Source of the DNA: Lentisphaerota bacterium
GTDB taxonomy: Bacteria; Verrucomicrobiota; Kiritimatiellia; RFP12; UBA1067
Direction of reading: 5' to 3'
DNA length: 8,195 nucleotides
Assembly: GCA_022839525.1 (NCBI GenBank)
Contig: JALHET010000192.1
Span: 1 to 8,195, forward strand
The notes beneath the pieces were generated by a model, which saw nothing but the letters and a program-made list of their open reading frames with translations, was not told the DNA's origin and searched no databases. Both the position numbers and the translations under genes were made by a program. This document shows, in pieces, positions 5,237 through 8,195 of the stretch. How positions within the stretch are numbered: position 1 is the first letter of the stretch; every line of letters starts with the position of its first letter.

Positions 5237-7420
5237 ATGATCGAACGTTACGGAAGCTGTTTGCGCTTGTCTTTTCTGTTTTTAGGCATTGCGTTTGTAT
5301 CCGCAGGGTTTGCCGAGGGGGAGGGGCAGCAGTGGCTGAACGCCAAGGAGTGCGGCGCCTCGGGATCGAAATATGTGACGACCGCATCGACCGCGACAGG
5401 CTCGTGCCAGATCACGGTGGCGGACGTGGGCGACTTTCAGGTGGGGCAGGGCGTCATGGTGTCGAAAGCCAACATCCGTTATTTACCCACCCGTCTCTGG
5501 GGCACGGGCGAGCGTTACCGGAACGCGAAACCGGTGGCGAATTCCGTGGAAGTCCGGGGCTACGACGGCACGCAGGGGAGCTGGGTGGTCTACGTGCTCG
5601 ACATCGCGCCGTCCAAGAGGCCAGCCTTCCGGTGGACCAGCGACCTCGGGCGCACCTGGCAGCCGGAGCAGCCCGTCACGCACGGCTGGCAGCCGCTGGA
5701 GGGCGGCGTCGAGGTGCGCCTCAACCCGCGCGACTGGGAGGCGGGCTATGTGATCGCCATCGGCGCGCGCGACCAGCTCATCAGCCGGATCGAGAAGATC
5801 GAGGGCAACGTCCTGACCCTGAGCGACCCGGCCAACCGCACGGTGAAGGACGCCGTGATCCGGCACAACGACACGTTCGCGCTTCAGGCGGCGGTCGACC
5901 GGGCGCTCAAGGAGAAGCGCAACCTCTTCGTGCCGGTCGGGCACTACCGGCTGGCTCGCGGTCTCCGGGTCAGCAACCCCGCGGCGATCACGATCGAGGG
6001 CGCGAGCGCCGTGGACACCGTGCTCGACATCAGCGAGGGCGAAGGCCCCTGCATCCACCTTTCGGAAGGGATCGAGGCCACGGTCCGCAATTTCCGCATG
6101 ATCGGTTTCATGGCGTTCGACGAGCGCGACAAGGCTGGCGAGATGCGGACGCGCGGCTCCACGGCAATTTGGGGGTTTGCGCTGAAGCACTGCAATGCCG
6201 TCACGATTTCGAACACCGAGCGCGTGCTGGTGGAGAACTGCCACGCGAGCCGGATGTCGGGCGAGTGCTTTGTGGCGGGCGGGCGCAGCCGCGGCGCGGT
6301 GAAGCCAGGCCTTTCGCACACCAAGAAAATCACCTACCTGCGCTGCTCCGTCACCAACTCCGCCCGCAACGCCTTCAACGACGTGATGTGCGGCATCGAG
6401 AACACGGATGTCCTGAACTGCCGGATCGTCGATGTCGGAGGAAATTCATGGGAGGGCGCCTCGCGGTTCGTCACGTTCTCGGGCAATTACGTCCGTAACG
6501 CCGGCCCGATCGGCATCGGCAATCTCGGCCCGGGCAACCGGGACGACACGTACCCCGATCTCGGTGCCGGTCAAACCCTTGTTGCGGACAACGTCTTCGA
6601 GGGCAACATCTGTTACGGCAACTGCGCCATCCGCACCTCGCGTGGCTCGACGCAAGTGATTGTCCGCAATAACCTGTTCGTCAACTTCGGGTCTTCGGGA
6701 GTATCCATCGGCGGCAACGGTTATCCGAACGAATTTCCGGCCGCCAACACCACCGTCACCGGCAACATCTTCGACATGACGGCCGTGGGACAGAAAAGTG
6801 TTCGGCGGACCGCTATCACCGTCGGTGCCGACGACACGATCGTCAGCGACAACCAGATCTATGTCCGCGGGACGAACGATGCCGCGGTGACGGGTATTCG
6901 CCTGTATGAACCTTCCGTGAATGCGCTGGTTCATAACAACCTCGTGCGTAATTGCGGCGTGGGCATCGCTGTCATCGCCGGGCAGTCGGTCGTTAAAGAA
7001 GTCGTGGACGCAACGACCTTTGTGGTGGGGTACGGAACCGTTCCCCTCGGGTGGCAGCCTCACCTGTACCGCAACAGGACGCTTCTCTGGTTCCGGGGCG
7101 GGAAACCTGCCGGGAGATCCGACATTGAATGTTTTGTGCCGCTGGCCATGCAGTTCAAACTGAAGCAGCCTGCCGCCATGAAAGCCGGTGACCGTTTCGA
7201 AATCCTGTCTGATGCGTCGAACTGGGCCATCCACGACAACGTGATCTCGGACTGCCTCACGCCCGTCATTCTCGACGCGAACGGAAGCCCTTCATCGTAT
7301 TTGAAAGGCAATATGATTTCGCGGGGTGGGGTCACGGGCGCGAAGCAGGCCATTCAGATTTTGCGCGGTAACTTTACGGTAAGCGGTAACCTGACAAACG
7401 GGTTCGATGAAAAACCCTGA
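5237..7420 (+). CDS. Secreted right-handed beta-helix protein, pectate-lyase-superfamily-like
   Basis: This 727-residue protein is predicted to be exported: M-IER, then the hydrophobic run LSFLFLGIAFVSAGFA ending near residue 26. The ATG at 5237 is chosen because it begins this signal peptide and has AAAGGGTGG just upstream; an in-frame ATG at 5144 would add 31 non-signal residues. NAKECGASGSKYV (35-47) and NDTFALQAAVDRALKEKRNL (211-230) then FVPVGHYRL are the two halves of the usual pectate-lyase-superfamily entry motif. They are split by a ~160-residue insertion (about 50-210). Beta-helix rungs follow from ~250 to ~580 (VLVENCHASRMSG, ITYLRCSVTNSARNAF, VIVRNNLFVNFG, TTVTGNIFDM, ALVHNNLVRNCG). 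A second insertion is at ~582-660, then last rungs WAIHDNVISDC and FTVSGN. No catalytic residues can be assigned; lyase, epimerase, hydrolase or pure binding remain open. Polysaccharide as the target is inference. Confidence 0.85.
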   Translation: MIERYGSCLRLSFLFLGIAFVSAGFAEGEGQQWLNAKECGASGSKYVTTASTATGSCQITVADVGDFQVGQGVMVSKANIRYLPTRLWGTGERYRNAKPVANSVEVRGYDGTQGSWVVYVLDIAPSKRPAFRWTSDLGRTWQPEQPVTHGWQPLEGGVEVRLNPRDWEAGYVIAIGARDQLISRIEKIEGNVLTLSDPANRTVKDAVIRHNDTFALQAAVDRALKEKRNLFVPVGHYRLARGLRVSNPAAITIEGASAVDTVLDISEGEGPCIHLSEGIEATVRNFRMIGFMAFDERDKAGEMRTRGSTAIWGFALKHCNAVTISNTERVLVENCHASRMSGECFVAGGRSRGAVKPGLSHTKKITYLRCSVTNSARNAFNDVMCGIENTDVLNCRIVDVGGNSWEGASRFVTFSGNYVRNAGPIGIGNLGPGNRDDTYPDLGAGQTLVADNVFEGNICYGNCAIRTSRGSTQVIVRNNLFVNFGSSGVSIGGNGYPNEFPAANTTVTGNIFDMTAVGQKSVRRTAITVGADDTIVSDNQIYVRGTNDAAVTGIRLYEPSVNALVHNNLVRNCGVGIAVIAGQSVVKEVVDATTFVVGYGTVPLGWQPHLYRNRTLLWFRGGKPAGRSDIECFVPLAMQFKLKQPAAMKAGDRFEILSDASNWAIHDNVISDCLTPVILDANGSPSSYLKGNMISRGGVTGAKQAIQILRGNFTVSGNLTNGFDEKP

Positions 7421-7442
7421 CCGGGGGCTTGTTCTCTGATCA

Positions 7443-7454
7443 ACATACGTATGT
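7443..7454. promoter_or_regulatory. Perfect 12-bp palindrome, candidate operator
   Basis: ACATACGTATGT equals its own reverse complement over all 12 bases. It sits 22 bases after the stop of the beta-helix gene and about 120 bases ahead of the next start, a sensible place for a dimeric repressor or activator to act. No regulator gene is in the window, and the identity of any binding protein is unknown. The left half ACATACG also occurs at 3535-3541 ahead of asnS, but without the second arm. Confidence 0.4.
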
Positions 7455-7456
7455 GA

Positions 7457-7471
7457 GGTTTAAAAACCGAA
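7457..7471 (+). repeat. Near-direct repeat, copy 1 of 2 (second at 7549-7563)
   Basis: GGTTTAAAAACCGAA here and GGTTATAAAACCGAA at 7549-7563 agree at 13 of 15 bases and lie 92 bases apart, bracketing the predicted folded segment. Each copy also contains GGTT...AACC, so each is partly self-complementary. The repeats could be protein-binding sites, alternative pairing partners in the RNA, or chance in AT-rich sequence. Confidence 0.35.
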
Positions 7472-7541
7472 GGTAACGGTATGGAGCAGTTTCATCACAA
7501 TCGGTGCCGGCTGGAGCATCGAGATTCCAGCCAACCTTCGG
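7467..7541 (+). ncRNA. Candidate structured leader (three-way-junction-like fold), family unknown
   Basis: CCGAAGGT (7467-7474) is perfectly complementary to ACCTTCGG (7534-7541), an 8-bp closing stem. Inside it GGCTGGA (7509-7515) pairs with TCCAGCC (7526-7532) around a 10-base loop. A weak third arm, GGTA (7478-7481) with TGCC (7505-7508), includes one G-U pair. Together these make a branched fold ending 35 bases before the lipoprotein ATG. I recognise no riboswitch class. Pairing was found by eye, with no energy calculation and no covariation data. Confidence 0.3.
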
Positions 7542-7566
7542 CAGAACGGGTTATAAAACCGAAAAA

Positions 7567-7574
7567 GGGGGGAG
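7567..7574 (+). promoter_or_regulatory. Ribosome binding site of the lipoprotein gene
   Basis: GGGGGGAG is a strong purine run. Its GGAG end is 2 bases from ATG 7577 and 8 bases from a second in-frame ATG at 7583, so spacing alone favours 7583. The only positive charge of the signal peptide (Arg2) is encoded between the two, which favours 7577. Confidence 0.5.
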
Positions 7575-7576
7575 AG

Positions 7577-8195
7577 ATGAGGATGCTGGGTTACGTGATG
7601 GGGGGGGCGTTTTGCCTGCTCGCCGCAGGCTGTGAAATGGGGCAGAAGCCCGGCCCGGCGGCATCCGGAGCCACGGCGCCGGTGTTCAAACTGGTCGAAA
7701 AAGGCCAAGCCGCGGTTTCCCTAGTCGCGCCGGAAACGGGGGGATCGGCTTTCGAGAAAGCGGTCGCCAACTTCACGAACGCGTTGAAGACCGTGACCGG
7801 GGTAACCCTTCCGGTTTCTCCGGACGCGGCGGGGAATGTCATACGCTGGCAACCCATACCCAACACCAACCTGATGAACGAGGACGAGTATTCCATCACG
7901 TTCCCCGACGCGCGGACCCTGCTGATCAAAGCCTCGCCGGTTTCGCTCCAGTGGGCGTTCAACCATATTTTGGAAACGGCTGCGGACGTGAGGTATCTCT
8001 TCCCCGAGAAATGCGGCATGGCTTACCGGGCGATGACCGACGTGTCCCTGCCGCGCGTCGATGTCCGGAAAAGCACTTCCTTCCCGTTGCTGCGCTCGGT
8101 TTACGTGCTTCCGTCCATTGCGCCGCAATGGTCGTTCAAGGTGTCCGGTATCAGGCAGAACCACGAGTTGCCCGTGGTGGCGTTCCCCGCCGCCA
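7577..8195 (+). CDS. Lipoprotein with DUF4838/GH67-N-like domain (3' partial)
   Basis: The frame stays open for 206 codons to the right edge. It starts MRMLGYVMGGAFCLLAAGC, a lipoprotein signal peptide with lipobox LAAGC and lipidated Cys at residue 19. After a Pro/Ala/Gly-rich linker (about 23-35), VSLVAPETGGSAFEKAVANF and LKTVTGVTLPV resemble the small N-terminal alpha/beta domain of GH20/GH67-like enzymes and DUF4838 proteins. EDEYSITFPDARTLLIKA, then LQWAFNHILETAADVRYLFP continues that pattern: such proteins typically have a '...Y.I.....L.I.A.....G..YAV...LE...G.RW..P' run. The expected next part would be a TIM-barrel-like domain, outside the window. It lies 156 bases after the beta-helix gene, same strand, consistent with a polysaccharide-handling locus. 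The family call is from pattern recall and could be wrong; export and lipidation are more secure. The start could also be ATG 7583. Confidence 0.7.
   Translation, partial: MRMLGYVMGGAFCLLAAGCEMGQKPGPAASGATAPVFKLVEKGQAAVSLVAPETGGSAFEKAVANFTNALKTVTGVTLPVSPDAAGNVIRWQPIPNTNLMNEDEYSITFPDARTLLIKASPVSLQWAFNHILETAADVRYLFPEKCGMAYRAMTDVSLPRVDVRKSTSFPLLRSVYVLPSIAPQWSFKVSGIRQNHELPVVAFPAA

Larger units (their letters stand above)
7421..7576 (+). other. Spacer and leader ahead of the lipoprotein gene
   Basis: These 156 bases hold no gene. They contain a perfect palindrome (7443-7454), a near-direct repeat (7457-7471 and 7549-7563), a potential branched RNA fold (7467-7541) and a purine-rich ribosome binding site at 7567-7574. 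No clear intrinsic terminator for the preceding gene and no convincing promoter hexamers were found. Confidence 0.5.

Noticed and set aside
5483..6319. Antisense open frame inside the beta-helix gene
   Set aside because: It lies in the most GC-rich part of that gene, where stop codons are rare in all frames. The protein is low-complexity Arg/Ala/Val and matches nothing recognisable.
1..8195. CRISPR arrays, tRNA or rRNA genes, insertion sequences, integrase sites
   Set aside because: No regularly spaced repeats, no tRNA-like cloverleaf, no transposase or integrase motifs and no terminal inverted repeats were seen by eye.

Overview
The window reads as a fragment of a Gram-negative, moderately GC-rich bacterial genome, most likely an uncultured member of the Verrucomicrobiota/Kiritimatiellota/Lentisphaerota group recovered from a metagenome. 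That guess rests on protein content (a TRAP cassette of the sugar-acid type, a large secreted right-handed beta-helix protein, and a DUF4838/GH67-N-like lipoprotein) and on recall of families, not on a search. All supported genes are on the + strand.

Layout: (1) 3-653 is a reading frame open at the left edge whose first ~145 codons after position 87 are a PhoX/DUF839-type alkaline phosphatase. Its last ~40 codons are instead the C-terminus of a sodium-pumping decarboxylase beta subunit (OadB/GcdB type). The switch is near 515-545 and is best explained as a chimeric join. (2) 678-3488 is a compact TRAP transporter operon: dctP (solute receptor), dctQ (small membrane subunit) and dctM (large membrane subunit), each with its own Shine-Dalgarno site and with overlapping or nearly touching ends. 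(3) 3489-3673 is an apparently non-coding leader with potential hairpins. (4) 3674-5065 is a complete asparaginyl-tRNA synthetase, asnS. (5) 5066-5236 is a spacer with a strong imperfect hairpin. (6) 5237-7420 is a 727-residue secreted beta-helix (pectate-lyase-superfamily-like) protein. (7) 7421-7576 is a spacer containing a perfect 12-bp palindrome, a near-direct repeat and a predicted branched RNA fold. (8) 7577-8195 is the start of a lipoprotein that runs off the right edge.

How it may work together (inference): the beta-helix protein and the DUF4838-like lipoprotein look like extracytoplasmic polysaccharide-handling proteins. The TRAP system has the receptor residues expected for a carboxylate ligand, plausibly a uronate or other sugar acid released from such a polysaccharide. 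TRAP uptake is normally driven by a sodium gradient, and an OadB-type pump subunit immediately upstream would help make one. asnS is a housekeeping gene between these blocks. I see no mobile element, CRISPR array, tRNA or rRNA. The points most worth checking are the PhoX/OadB join, the shortened C-terminus of DctM, and the palindrome plus folded leader ahead of the lipoprotein gene.
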